Shown here: piece by piece, positions 34,530 through 44,005 of the stretch
Numbering within the stretch: position 1 is the stretch's first letter
How the letters are laid out: each line of letters begins with the position of its first letter
Origin: Yoonia litorea
GTDB taxonomy: Bacteria > Pseudomonadota > Alphaproteobacteria > Rhodobacterales > Rhodobacteraceae
DNA length: 64,000 nt
Direction: 5' to 3'
NCBI RefSeq assembly: GCF_900114675.1
Contig: NZ_FOZM01000001.1
Span: 1,488,001-1,552,000, forward strand
Program-made: the position numbers and the translations under genes
Notes under the pieces: generated by a model
Told to the model about the DNA's origin: nothing
Databases searched by the model: none
The model's input: the letters and a program-made list of their open reading frames with translations, nothing else

Positions 34530-34773
34530 TGGTCATCTCCAAAAGACCCGGCCATGATGGGGTTTCCCACCGCAGACCGCTCAGTTCCAAGGGAGACGTT
34601 ACCGTCGCTACGTAAACACGTGTGCGTTGACTATCACCGGCCAGAGGCGCGTGCGTTGGCGTCTTGAGCGCGCATTTGCGCTTCTTTTGGATTCGGCGCA
34701 AGAAGTTTTTTGCGTGATTGCGATTTTTCATAACTGCGTGGACGCAGATGCATATCTCGCGTTAGAGAACGCC

Positions 34774-35322
34774 ATGTCTCGCGTGATCCTTTTCAATAAA
34801 CCGTTTGGCGTTCTGTCCCAATTTACAGATGCCAAAAGCCCGACACCACGGCCAACCCTGTCGGGCTACATTGATATTCCCGATATCTATCCGGCCGGAC
34901 GGCTTGATCGCGACAGCGAAGGATTGCTGGTGCTAACCGATGACGGACGCCTGCAAGCCCGCATCGCTGATCCGAAAAACAAAATGACCAAGACATATCT
35001 GGTGCAGGTCGAGGGCGCACCGACAGACGGTGATCTGGACCCTCTGCGTGAAGGTGTGACGTTGAAGGATGGACCGACGCGTCCCGCCAAAGTCCGCCTG
35101 ATTGATCCGCCCCAGCTTTGGGAGCGTGAACCCCCTGTCCGCTTCCGCAAATCCGTGCCTGATCGGTGGATCGAAATCACACTCAGCGAGGGGCGCAACA
35201 GACAGGTCCGGCGCATGACGGCCAATATCGGCTTTCCGACGCTGCGCTTGGTGCGTTGGCGTGTCGGCAATTGGACGCTCGACGGCATCGCATCGGGCAA
35301 ATTCGTGGTCGCAGATATCTAA
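34774..35322 (+). CDS. rluE: 23S rRNA pseudouridine synthase, RluE-like
   Basis: A 182-residue RsuA/RluE-type pseudouridine synthase without an S4 domain. The catalytic aspartate lies in PAGRLDRDSEGLLVLTDDG, and the C-terminal GRNRQVRRMTANIGFPTLRLVR motif contacts RNA (quoted parts: GRNRQVRRM and TLRLVR). RluE modifies U2457 of 23S rRNA in E. coli. The start is taken at ATG 34774 (MSRVILFNKPFG); the frame is open 49 codons upstream, with unlike residues. It is the last conserved housekeeping gene before the integrated element. Confidence 0.92.
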   Translation: MSRVILFNKPFGVLSQFTDAKSPTPRPTLSGYIDIPDIYPAGRLDRDSEGLLVLTDDGRLQARIADPKNKMTKTYLVQVEGAPTDGDLDPLREGVTLKDGPTRPAKVRLIDPPQLWEREPPVRFRKSVPDRWIEITLSEGRNRQVRRMTANIGFPTLRLVRWRVGNWTLDGIASGKFVVADI

Positions 35323-35483
35323 GGGGATGGTGCGGTCGGGGTGCATTGAAGCTATGTGTCACCAAGTCTCGTGTTGCTCTATAATTTTTATTTGTCAGCT
35401 ACTTATGAAGAGCCCCCTGTCCCGCCACGTTGCATAATGCCCCACGGTATACCGTATGTAGGAGTGGATAGGGAGGGGGATAG

Positions 35484-36657
35484 ATGAGTCGTGCTTTGAA
35501 CAAGCTCTCGGCAGCATTTGTAAGGAATGCTCCTGAAGGCAAACACTCCGATGGCGGTGGCCTCTGGCTTTTCCAGCGTGCGGACGGAGGTGCCCAGTGG
35601 ATCTTGCCTGTGACGATCCATGGTCGCAGGCGCGAGATGGGACTGGGCTACCTTTCGTTCGTGAGCCTGAAGGAAGCGCGCGAGGAAGCGGAGAAGTGGC
35701 GCGCTGTTGCGCGCGTCGGTCGAGACCCCATAAAGGAGCGCGAGCGCGAACGGCGCGAGACAGAACGCAACCTGCACATTCTGGCCGATGTCGCGCATGA
35801 CTGTTTCGAAACGCGTAAAGCCGAACTCAAGGGTAATGGAAAAGCCGGCCGGTGGTTCTCTCCGCTGTAACTGCATGTGTTGCCCAAGCTCGGCAAAGTG
35901 CCAATCACCGAACTCGACCAGCTTGATATCCGCAACACGCTCGCTCCGATCTGGCACACCAAGGCAGCAACCGCGAAGAAGGCTATTGATCGCCTGTCCG
36001 TCTGTATGAAGCATGCAGCGGCCCTTGGTCTGGACGTGGATCTGCAAGCTGTCGCTAAGGCCAAGGCGCTATTTGGGTGCGCAGCGCCACAGGGTCGAAC
36101 ATACCGCCTTTGTGCCGTGGACGGAAGTTCCGGCCTTCTACGCGTCTCTCGAGCCCGACATCGTAACACATCTGGCCCTGCGCTTGCTGATCCTGACCAT
36201 CGGGACGCGGTCCCGCCCCCTGCGCTTTCTGCGGCTGAACCAGATTGACGGAGAAGTTTGGACAGTCCCTGCCGATCAGATGAAGGGCCGCAGCGGGATC
36301 GGCAGTGACTTCCGTGTGCCTCTCTCGATGCAGGCCCTCGACATCATTGAACGCGCCAAACCCTATGCACGGGACGGATATCTCTTCCCGAGCTCACGCA
36401 AGGGCGTCATCTCGGATGCGACGATGGCGCGGCTGATGGAGCGGCGCGGGATGGACGCGAGGCCGCACGGCTTCCGCTCCAGTTTCCGGACGTGGTGTGC
36501 CGAAGAAGCACAGGCTCCTTGGGAGGTCGCGGAAGTCCGTCTCGCGCACAGTGTCGGCGGCAAGGTCGAGCGGAGCTACAAGCGGACGGACTATCTGGAG
36601 CAGAGGCGCGAACTGATGCAACTGTGGGCGGACTTTGTTGCTGAGAGGGCGTCATGA
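35484..36657 (+). pseudogene. Broken tyrosine recombinase (P4-type integrase)
   Basis: The N-terminal arm-binding (DUF4102-like) part is clear: NAPEGKHSDGGGLWLFQR. The catalytic part contains a TIGTRSRPLRFLRL segment, HGFRSSFRTWCAEE and the final LAHSVGGKVERSYKRTDY with the nucleophile Tyr. Two lesions split it. An in-frame TAA at 35868-35870 falls where relatives read a Glu (SPL-x-LHVLPKLG). A one-base insertion in the T-run near 36071-36076 shifts the frame, since the sequence GAQRHRVEH continues only in the next frame. Strong ribosome binding site (GGGAGGGGG) before the ATG. The product is almost surely inactive unless both lesions are sequencing errors. Confidence 0.85.
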
Positions 36658-37286
36658 AAGGGAAGCGCTTTGATCTACCTCGTCGTCCAAGGGCCGCCCC
36701 GCACCTTACTCTGAGTGAAGACGAATGGAACGCATGGGAAGCACTGTTTCGAGTGCAAGGTAGACCTCAGTCCGAGCGTGTGTTCAGCGACCAGTTTCGA
36801 GATCGTGTACAAGTATGTCTTGAAGATTTTGTATCCTATAAGGAAGACTATTTCGACCCGAACCGCATTTCACCTTCTGACTTGCGCAAGAAGATAAAGC
36901 GGCTAACGGAACGCGATCAGAAGGGGCAGGAACTGGACGATCCTGAAACCTTAAGACAGCTGTTCATGTTGGTGCCGGAACGGATGGCTACTTTCGCGGA
37001 AAAGGCTGAACTTGCCCTCCTGCGGCACGACACTGAGATGGAGGACTCCGCTCAGGAGGCTCGAAAGCCGGAGGTGGTCTTTACAAAGATAATCTACGAA
37101 CGTTTCAAGGAACACGGTGCAAGGGTAGTGATCACAGGTGGTTGGGGCCTGTCTCAAAACGGTTATTCCACGGTCCACCCAACGTCCATTGAGCAGTTCA
37201 TACTGAAGTACATTTGGGAAATAGATCATCCCCTGGTCAAAGATGTTGATCGCATCCGAAAAATTATTCGTAACTATTTCAAATAG
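36654..37286 (+). CDS. Uncharacterised protein in the integrated element
   Basis: A 210-residue mostly charged, helical protein with no signal peptide or membrane segment. I do not recognise a domain. The C-terminal third (VVITGGWGLSQNGYSTVHPTS, then a hydrophobic helix and a basic end IRKIIRNYF) differs from the strongly acidic/basic middle. It overlaps the integrase end by four bases (ATGA), so it is part of the same transcript. Cargo such as a defence or regulatory gene is possible at this position, but nothing in the sequence shows it. Confidence 0.65.
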   Translation: MKGKRFDLPRRPRAAPHLTLSEDEWNAWEALFRVQGRPQSERVFSDQFRDRVQVCLEDFVSYKEDYFDPNRISPSDLRKKIKRLTERDQKGQELDDPETLRQLFMLVPERMATFAEKAELALLRHDTEMEDSAQEARKPEVVFTKIIYERFKEHGARVVITGGWGLSQNGYSTVHPTSIEQFILKYIWEIDHPLVKDVDRIRKIIRNYFK

Positions 37287-37384
37287 TTAAATAAGCAAAT
37301 CTCGATTTCCAAACTTTTTCCCCCGAGTAGAAACCGCAACATGCTGATAGGTATCTGGTGGTTCAAACCTAGAGGAGTAGCATA

Positions 37385-37564
37385 ATGACACCCTATCTGA
37401 ACACACGAGACGTTCAACAGCACTACAGGATCGGTCGGAGTACGCTGTATCGCTGGCAGACCGTGCCAGACATTCGGTTCCCGAAGCCGCTAAAAATCGG
37501 ACATCGCCTGCTGTGGCGTGAATCCGACCTCGTCAAGTTCGACGAAAGGATCTCGGCCCGGTAA
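37385..37564 (+). CDS. AlpA-like HTH regulator/excisionase
   Basis: A 59-residue protein: YLNTRDVQQHYRIGRSTLYRW and later FPKPLKIGHRLLWRESDL are the standard AlpA/MerR-type helix-turn-helix and wing. Such proteins act as excisionases or activators of the integrase in satellites and prophages. A clear ribosome binding site (GAGGAG, about seven bases) precedes the ATG. An AT-rich gap of about 100 bases upstream (37287-37384) probably holds its promoter. Confidence 0.88.
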   Translation: MTPYLNTRDVQQHYRIGRSTLYRWQTVPDIRFPKPLKIGHRLLWRESDLVKFDERISAR

Positions 37565-37664
37565 GGGCCGCTCCAACTCTCCACAAACCGACAGCCTAGA
37601 CATGAAGTGACCGCTTTGGCGGAGCCAGTCGTGCTGTCTCTGAACATTGCCGAAAGGAATACTG

Positions 37665-37967
37665 ATGACCGAGCAATCAAACCGTCTGGACCGTATCTAC
37701 GCCAAAATGAACCCGTACCAGCCAGAAACAGAAACTGTCCGAAAGATGTTCCCGCGATCCGAGTGGTGTGAGGGCCCTACCGACTTTGCAGCCGTCGTTG
37801 ACAGCGACGCTGTCTTATTCTGCCTAAAGATGCGTGAAACTGGCCCCTCAATTTCAGTTCTACTGGATGCCACCGAGGCAAGAGCCATAGCCCTCAGACT
37901 CCAAGACGCGGCCACATGCGCCGTCGGGATGAAGCTCATGGATATGGCGACAGAGGGAGGAGAGTAA
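37665..37967 (+). CDS. Small uncharacterised element protein
   Basis: A 100-residue soluble protein with no recognised domain. It starts at ATG 37665 (AAAGGA nine bases upstream) and ends in a TAATG overlap with the primase gene, so it is translated with it. Its place between AlpA and primase is common for small satellite proteins of unknown role. Confidence 0.65.
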   Translation: MTEQSNRLDRIYAKMNPYQPETETVRKMFPRSEWCEGPTDFAAVVDSDAVLFCLKMRETGPSISVLLDATEARAIALRLQDAATCAVGMKLMDMATEGGE

Positions 37968-40243
37968 TGACACACCCTTCGTACGTCCCCGAAGGACTCC
38001 CAAACCAATTCCTGAACTGGCGTCTCAAGGACGGTAAGAAGCTACCCTGTCGCCCTGACGGAACGATCTGTGACGCCCATGATACGGCGAACCACGTCGA
38101 TTACGCGACTGCTTCTGCTGCGCCATATGACGTCGCGTTCGCGCTACGTGCCGAAGATCCGTGGTTCTTCCTCGATCTGGACAAGTGCCATGAGGGAACG
38201 GATTGGTCACAGGAAGCCAAGAACATAGTCGGTTATTTCCCCGGCGCATGGATCGAAGTGTCCCAATCGGGAACCGGACTTCACATCATGGGACGCTGTG
38301 ATCCTTCGCAGTTACAGGACCGGCGCAATAAGTGGGATGGATGGCTTGAGTTCTATACGCAGGACCGATTCATCGCATTCGGTCCGCATGGGTGGTCGCC
38401 CATCGGCGGCACCGCGACCAACAAAGACTGGACACGCGAATTGCTGTCATTCGTTCCGCAACGGGAGTTCTTGGGTGAATTACTGGACGGGCGAGATCCG
38501 GCTTACACCGGACCCGAAAACGACGACGAACTGATTGCGATGATGCTCCGGTCATCGAGCAAGGCGTCAGCGTTCGGTGACGCTGCGACAGTCAAAAACC
38601 TGTGGGAAGCCAATGTGGCCGTCCTTGCCAAACAGTATCCGGCATATGAAGAGTCGCAGGACTTCGATCACAGTAGCGCGGACGCGGCACTGATGTCGCA
38701 TCTGGCGTTCTAGACCGGCAAAGATATGCCGCGCATGGATCGCCTGTTCCGCAAGTCGGCCCTGATGCGCGACAAGTTCGAGAAGCGGGCCGATTATCGG
38801 CGTAATACGATCCGGAATGCGGCGCGGCTATGCAAGCGGGTCTATACTGGGGAAGCAGATCGGGTCGCACAAACGCTGGATGACCGCTCTCCTGTTGATG
38901 CGATTGCCAAGGCATTTGTTTCATGTCAGGCCCATGCTGGTCGATGGATGCATGTCCAGGCAACGGGAAAGGACTACCTCTACAATGGCCGGCATTGGAG
39001 CATCTGCAGCAATGAAGAACTGCTGTCCGCAATCCGGGACTTCGTAGCTTTCAGAGTCAGAGGCCAAAGGGCCTCCCAACACAAACCAGCCTTCTGGGAG
39101 GAGGTGCGTAAAGCGGTTCGGATTGACCCATCCGTCGCTCGCGCCCCGGACGCCGACCTATCCCTTCTCAACACACCGGCGGGCACACTCAATCTAGCGA
39201 CAGGCCTAATGCAGGCTCACAATCCTGCGGACATGCTTACTCACATGACGGCGGTGGCGCCGGAACCATATCAGGGCACCCGATGGGATCGCTTCGTGCA
39301 AGAGATTGTCGGGCGCGACACAGAACTGGCCGCCTTTTTACAAGTCGCTATTGGCGCCGCGCTATCGGGCGCAGTTGACGATCACTGGTTCGCGCTTCTC
39401 TTCGGGCAGGGCAGAAATGGCAAATCCCTCTTCATCGAAACTGCCATCGATGGGTTGGGCTCCTACGCCATCCAGATACCCTCGCAGGCCCTGATGCCGG
39501 CAAAGAACCCGGTTGGTCGCGATGTACTGGCGCAACTACAGGGAAAGCGCCTCGTTATTACGTCGGAGGTCGACTCGGCTGCGCACATCGATGAAGTGTT
39601 GATAAGGTCCCTTACGGGAGACAAGCGCATTTCCGCGCGCCCTCTGTACAGGGACACCTTCTCGTTTCGACGAAGCTTCAAGCTGGTGATGGTTGGTAAT
39701 CACCGGCCACAACTCAGAACTGACGATACGGCCATGCGATCCCGCCTAAAACTGGTTAGTCTCGATCAGGATTTCTCTGACGACCGCGGCGATCCATCAC
39801 TCGGAAAGACGTTTCAGAGCGAACTTGGCAGCGTTCTTCAATGGATGATTGATGGCAGTCAGAAATACAGAGAACTTGGAAGGCTGCCGCACAGCCGACA
39901 TGTTGAGGAACAGGTAGAGGACTACTTTTCTTCTCAGGCGACGGTCGAGCAGTGGATAGAAGAGCGCATTATTCGGGTCTGCGATGAAGGTCAGCCGGTT
40001 TCCTCATGGCCGAAAGCAGGAAATCTATACTCGGATTACAGTGACTGGTGTCGCTGCACCGGTACAAATCCCGCCAATCAGACACGGTGGTCGGATGCTA
40101 TGCAGCGCAATGGCTTTCGGAAGTTAAGATCAAACGGCTGGCGCTATGTCGGCGCCAAGGTTCACAGTGGGGGCCATCAGTTCTCGGCACTTCCCGCTCC
40201 AAGCAAGTTTTGGAACCTTTGCCCCCCCCTTCTTTTGTTTTGA
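37967..40243 (+). pseudogene. Primase-helicase interrupted by an amber codon
   Basis: One reading frame of 759 codons broken only by TAG at 38711-38713. The N-terminal part (to 38713) resembles the primase-polymerase module of P4/NrS-1-type replication proteins (FFLDLDKCH, VSQSGTGLHIMGR, FIAFGPHGW). The interruption falls in LMSHLAF-x-TGKDMPRMDRLFR, where relatives, as I recall them, read Trp or Tyr: TGG to TAG is a single change. The C-terminal part is a D5-type superfamily 3 helicase with Walker A LLFGQGRNGKSLF and sensor GNHRPQLRTDD. Reinitiation at ATG 38726 could yield the helicase alone, though no good ribosome binding site precedes it. An eight-base C-run at 40222-40229 may also have shifted the C-terminus. 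Confidence 0.82.
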
Positions 40244-40293
40244 GAGGAAGAAGATTCCTAGAAAAGGAAAGGGAGCACTTCCAAAGGTTCCAA
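40210..40293. repeat. 12-base inverted repeat flanking the primase-helicase stop
   Basis: TTGGAACCTTTG (40210-40221) pairs exactly with CAAAGGTTCCAA (40282-40293) around 60 bases that include the stop codon and purine/pyrimidine-biased tracts. It could form a long 3' hairpin ending the element's transcript. An element-end site is an alternative. Confidence 0.5.
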
Positions 40294-40429
40294 GGTGAAA
40301 ATTACCAAAAAGTTTCTGTCACTAGTATTTTGTCGCGGTCGCGCGTTACCCGCGATGCAATTTGCCATACGAGGATCCATTGTGATTGTAGATACGGCGA
40401 CTCCGTTTCGCCAAAGCTGCTACTAAGGG

Positions 40430-40520
40430 CGGAAAGCGGACTTTCGCTGCGCGAGCCGCCAAGGTCTGCAACGCGGGACGAAGTGTGAATTCGCCGCGGT
40501 TGCGCCATTGGCTGCTTTGG
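40430..40520. repeat. Partial copy of the dispersed intergenic repeat
   Basis: Contains GCGGACTTTCGCTGC (from 40437), nearly the same as a piece at 57811-57825, and a trailing CCATTGGCTGC. It lies in the 250-base gap between the element and the dehydrogenase gene's end. The rest of that gap shows nothing else. Confidence 0.5.
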
Positions 40521-40539
40521 AAGTTCTGAGAGGCACTAT

Positions 40540-42975
40540 TCAAGCCCGCATGCGTTCGAACCTGGGGTCATAGGGTGATGGTTCGATAATTTGCGCAGCG
40601 ATGTGTTTGCCGCACAGGTCCAGCTGCAGCGTTGATCCGACATCGGCAAAATCGGGTTTCACAAAGGCATAAGCAAGGTTCATTCCTACGCGGTGGCCGT
40701 AGTCGCCGGACGTGATGGTGCCAACCACTGTGTTGCCTTGCATGAGTGATGCGCCCGGGTGTGCCGGGGCGTGGTTGGTACCGATCTTTAGCGTGACCAG
40801 CTTGCTTTGCGGTCCGGCAGCCTGCCGTTTCAAGAGTGCCGCTTTGCCGATGAAATCTGGCTTGTCCAGTTCCACAAAACGGGAAAGGCCCGTCTCGAGA
40901 GGGTCGAATTCGGTAATCAGGTCGGTTTTCCAGTGCAAGAATCCCTTCTCCATGCGCATGGAGTCGATGGCCCGCGCGCCGAAGAGTTTCAAGCCATGCG
41001 CCTGCCCGGCCTCCCGCAAGGCAAGATAGGATGCATAGAGCGATGCGTTTGGCACGTGGATTTCATATGCCAATTCCCCCGAAAAGCTGACGCCCATCAC
41101 CACGGCGGGCGCGAACCCGATGCAACATTCGCGGGCCGACAACCACGGGAATGCCTCTGCAGACCAGTCGCCGCGCGCGCAATCGGACAGGACGGCACGC
41201 GCCTTCGGCCCCGCCAGCACCAGAATAGTGTGATCATTGGTCAGGCTGCGAAGCTGCACATCCTCACTCGGGTCCAGATGCGCCCTAAGCCAGTCCATGT
41301 CGTGGTACTCCGACGCCGCTGCCGATCCGTACCAAACCCGGTCCGGCCCGCGATCCGATGCGGGCAGATTGGCCACCGTCGCCTCTGCCTTGACGCATCC
41401 ATGATGGTTCAGCAGATACCCCAGTCCTAAACGGCCGTCGCGTTTGTTAACGGTCCCGCACATCATGCGATCGAGGAAAGCGTGACGATCTTTCCCGGTG
41501 ATTTCGATGCGGTTGAAGCCGTTCACCTCCGCCAACCCCACGTTACTCGCAACATTGGCGACCTCCGCGGCGACCACGTCGAAGACTTCGTCGAAATCGA
41601 AGCTAAGCGACGGGTGAAAGTCGGGCGAAGGCTTGATGTAGTCAACACGCTCCCAGCCGTTCACGACGGTGAATTCCGCGCCCTCGGCAGCGAGAATAGG
41701 CGTCAGGGGCGTTGTCTTGGCGTTCCGTCCTGCGGGGCGGTGTTCGTGCGGAAAATGAAATCGGAACTCGTTCTGGTAATCCTCAATCGCCTTGCGCGAG
41801 GTCAGCTCCACCGTTGCATGGCCGGTAAACCGCCGCGGGTCGATCACCCAGGTGTCAAAGCACGCCTCGCCATGCACGATCTGCTGCGCCAGAAGCCATC
41901 CATGTCCGCCGCCTTCGCCCAGGCCCGCCCGCAAGCCGATGATGCAGTAGGCGTTGCGTTTTCCCGGAATTGGGCCGACCAGAGGCGCACCGTCTATGGT
42001 GTAGGTGATCGGGCCGTTCACGACCCGTTTGATCCCGACCTCCGCCAGAACCGGCATCCGTTCGAACGCGCCCTCGAGAACGTCCATCACGCGGTCGAGA
42101 TCGTCAGGGCACAGGTCGTTCGAAAAGCCCGGGTTGATCCCGTCCATACCCCATGTCTTGCAATCCTGTTCGTAGAAGCCGACCAGAAGACCGTCCTTTT
42201 CCTGGCGGCAGTAGTAGTCGGATATAGGACAGCGCAGGAGAGGCATGCGGTGCCCGGCCTCAGTGATGGCGGGAATGTCTTCGGTCACGAAATACTGGTG
42301 TTCCATCGACGCGACGGGATGCTGCACGCCCATCATCGCCCCGATCTCGTTCACGCGGTAGCCGCCCGCATTGACCACGATGTCACAATCGATATCACCA
42401 TGCTGTGTATACACGGTCCAGGTATCGTCCTTGTGCTGGGTCAGCTCGGTGACAGCTGTGCTGCGATAGACCTCTGCCCCGGCCTTGCGGGCATGAAAGG
42501 CAAGCGCTTGGCAGAGCTGGGCCGGATCGACATCACCGTCCTCGCCATCCCAAAGTCCACCAAGGAGGTTGTCGGTGGAAATGAGCGGGTGGCGGCGCGC
42601 ACATTCTTCGGCGTCGATCACCTCGAATTCCACACCCATGCCCCGCGCCATCGACGCGAAATGCCGATATCCCTGCATCTGCTCTTCGGTGTTGGCCAGA
42701 CGAATGCCGCCATCGCCGTGATGATAGCCGACAGGATACTCAGGATCGTCCCGAAGCTTCTTGTAAAGGGCGATGGAGTGTGACTTGAGGCCCACCATCG
42801 TCTGCGTCATCCCGAAATTCGTGACCTGCGCCGCCGAATGCCATGTGGTGCCGGACGTCAGTTCATCCCGTTCGACCAAGACCACGTCAGACCATCCCTC
42901 CTGCGTGAGGTGATACAGGGTCGAACAGCCCGCGATTCCGCCACCGATGACGACGACTTTGGTTCTGGACTTCAT
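40540..42975 (-). CDS. Dimethylglycine/sarcosine dehydrogenase-like FAD and folate-domain enzyme
   Basis: An 811-residue two-part enzyme. The N-terminal FAD domain begins VVVIGGGIAGCSTLYHL and has His46 in SGTTWHSAAQV, the residue that binds FAD covalently in dimethylglycine and sarcosine dehydrogenases. The C-terminal half (from about 430) is a GcvT-like tetrahydrofolate domain with RMEKGFLHWKTDL and a GcvT C-terminal barrel (GTITSGDYGHRVGMNLAYAF region). It would oxidatively demethylate an N-methyl amine derived from glycine betaine or related osmolytes and pass the C1 unit to folate. The exact substrate cannot be told. Divergent from a LysR gene, which probably controls it. Confidence 0.9.
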   Translation of the reverse strand: MKSRTKVVVIGGGIAGCSTLYHLTQEGWSDVVLVERDELTSGTTWHSAAQVTNFGMTQTMVGLKSHSIALYKKLRDDPEYPVGYHHGDGGIRLANTEEQMQGYRHFASMARGMGVEFEVIDAEECARRHPLISTDNLLGGLWDGEDGDVDPAQLCQALAFHARKAGAEVYRSTAVTELTQHKDDTWTVYTQHGDIDCDIVVNAGGYRVNEIGAMMGVQHPVASMEHQYFVTEDIPAITEAGHRMPLLRCPISDYYCRQEKDGLLVGFYEQDCKTWGMDGINPGFSNDLCPDDLDRVMDVLEGAFERMPVLAEVGIKRVVNGPITYTIDGAPLVGPIPGKRNAYCIIGLRAGLGEGGGHGWLLAQQIVHGEACFDTWVIDPRRFTGHATVELTSRKAIEDYQNEFRFHFPHEHRPAGRNAKTTPLTPILAAEGAEFTVVNGWERVDYIKPSPDFHPSLSFDFDEVFDVVAAEVANVASNVGLAEVNGFNRIEITGKDRHAFLDRMMCGTVNKRDGRLGLGYLLNHHGCVKAEATVANLPASDRGPDRVWYGSAAASEYHDMDWLRAHLDPSEDVQLRSLTNDHTILVLAGPKARAVLSDCARGDWSAEAFPWLSARECCIGFAPAVVMGVSFSGELAYEIHVPNASLYASYLALREAGQAHGLKLFGARAIDSMRMEKGFLHWKTDLITEFDPLETGLSRFVELDKPDFIGKAALLKRQAAGPQSKLVTLKIGTNHAPAHPGASLMQGNTVVGTITSGDYGHRVGMNLAYAFVKPDFADVGSTLQLDLCGKHIAAQIIEPSPYDPRFERMRA

Positions 42976-43041
42976 GCTGCGCTCCTTGATCTGTTGCCGC
43001 GATCACCCTGGCAGACCCAATATCCTTTGAAAATTCTTTAT

Positions 43042-43055
43042 ATAATTGGTATTAT
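43042..43055. promoter_or_regulatory. LysR-type operator candidate
   Basis: ATAAT-TGGT-ATTAT is a perfect palindrome with a four-base centre, in an AT-rich patch between the divergent dehydrogenase and LysR genes, 24 bases upstream of the LysR start. This is where LysR autoregulatory sites normally lie. Confidence 0.5.
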
Positions 43056-43078
43056 CTCAGAAAAATTGAGGTTTAAGC

Positions 43079-44005
43079 GTGACACTTTCCCTGCGCGCCT
43101 TGCGCTACGTACAGGCCGCCTTGAAGAGAGGCAGCATCACGGGCGCGGCTGAGGCCACACACGTGACACCGTCCGCTATCGCGGCTGCATTGGATCAGGC
43201 GGAAGCCGCGTTTGGAATGGCGCTTGTCACGCGCGCCCGGGCCAAGGGCATCTTTCCGACCGCCGCAGGCCGCGATGTCGGACGGCGTATCGATGATCTG
43301 CTGGAACGCTACGATGGATTGCTCACGAGCATTTCCGATCTTCAATCGAACCTCTCAGGCAATCTGAGCATTGGGTACAACGCGCCGATCGCTCCGGCAT
43401 TTCTACCAATGCTTGCGGCGCAGATGTTGCAGGCCAATCCCGGCGTGACGTTTACGCTGACCGAAGGCGACAACAATTCTGCCCAAACCGGGCTAATGGA
43501 CGGGCAATTCGACGTGATCCTGTTTGTCGAAGAACTGCCTAATCCGCAAATCGAGACGCAACCGCTGATCTATGCTCCCACCTATTGCCTGTGCCCCACG
43601 GACCATGCGCTTGCCCAGCATGAGACGGTCAGTGTTACCCAAATTGTCGCCGAACCGCTGATACTGTTGGATCGACCGGCTGCACGTAGGTATTACTTGG
43701 ATCTGCTCGAACAGAACGGCGGAGACCTGCGCATAGTGGCAACCGCCAATTCAACCGAAATGGTCCGGTCGCTCGTCGCCTCGAAAGTCGGGATTTCCCT
43801 GTTGAATATGAAACCACGGGATCTGCCGACCTACGCGGGACAAGACATACGCTGCCTACCGATCCGGGACTGCAACAGTAGCGTCACACTATCACTGGGT
43901 TTCGCACCAGGGCCGAAACGAAAACTGGTTCAGACCTTCGTCGAAAGTTGCGTCACATTTTTTGAGGGACCGTCGAGCGCGAATTTGACTGTTTCCATGG
44001 CTTGA
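43079..44005 (+). CDS. LysR family transcriptional regulator
   Basis: A 308-residue LysR regulator. The winged HTH (LRALRYVQAALKRGSITGAA, then HVTPSAIAAALDQAEAAFG) occupies residues 3-45 and the effector domain about 88-295. GTG start; GAGG lies nine bases upstream. It is divergent from the dimethylglycine-dehydrogenase-like gene with 103 bases between them, the classic LysR arrangement, so that gene is its likely target and a methylated-amine metabolite its likely ligand. Confidence 0.93.
   Translation: MTLSLRALRYVQAALKRGSITGAAEATHVTPSAIAAALDQAEAAFGMALVTRARAKGIFPTAAGRDVGRRIDDLLERYDGLLTSISDLQSNLSGNLSIGYNAPIAPAFLPMLAAQMLQANPGVTFTLTEGDNNSAQTGLMDGQFDVILFVEELPNPQIETQPLIYAPTYCLCPTDHALAQHETVSVTQIVAEPLILLDRPAARRYYLDLLEQNGGDLRIVATANSTEMVRSLVASKVGISLLNMKPRDLPTYAGQDIRCLPIRDCNSSVTLSLGFAPGPKRKLVQTFVESCVTFFEGPSSANLTVSMA

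Larger units (their letters stand above)
35484..40293. mobile_element. Decayed satellite-like integrated element
   Basis: A compact module in the typical order of P4-like phage satellites and related islands: tyrosine integrase, an unknown gene, an AlpA-type HTH regulator, a small unknown gene, and primase-helicase, all on the plus strand. No structural, capsid or lysis genes are present. Integrase carries a stop and a frameshift, and the primase-helicase an in-frame amber codon, so the element is most likely immobile. I found no tRNA and no convincing att direct repeat on either side (35323-35483 or 40294-40539), so the limits given are those of its genes and of a terminal inverted repeat. 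Confidence 0.75.

Noticed and set aside
35323-35483. tRNA or att site at the element's left edge
   Set aside because: No tRNA fold and no direct repeat matching the right flank could be found by eye.
38711-38713. Programmed amber decoding (pyrrolysine or suppression)
   Set aside because: No pyl genes or other in-frame ambers are visible, and the neighbouring integrase is broken as well; simple decay is more likely.
41482-42783. 433-codon open frame on the plus strand
   Set aside because: It lies wholly antisense to the well-conserved dimethylglycine-dehydrogenase-like gene; no start signal or protein family. A by-product of GC-rich coding.
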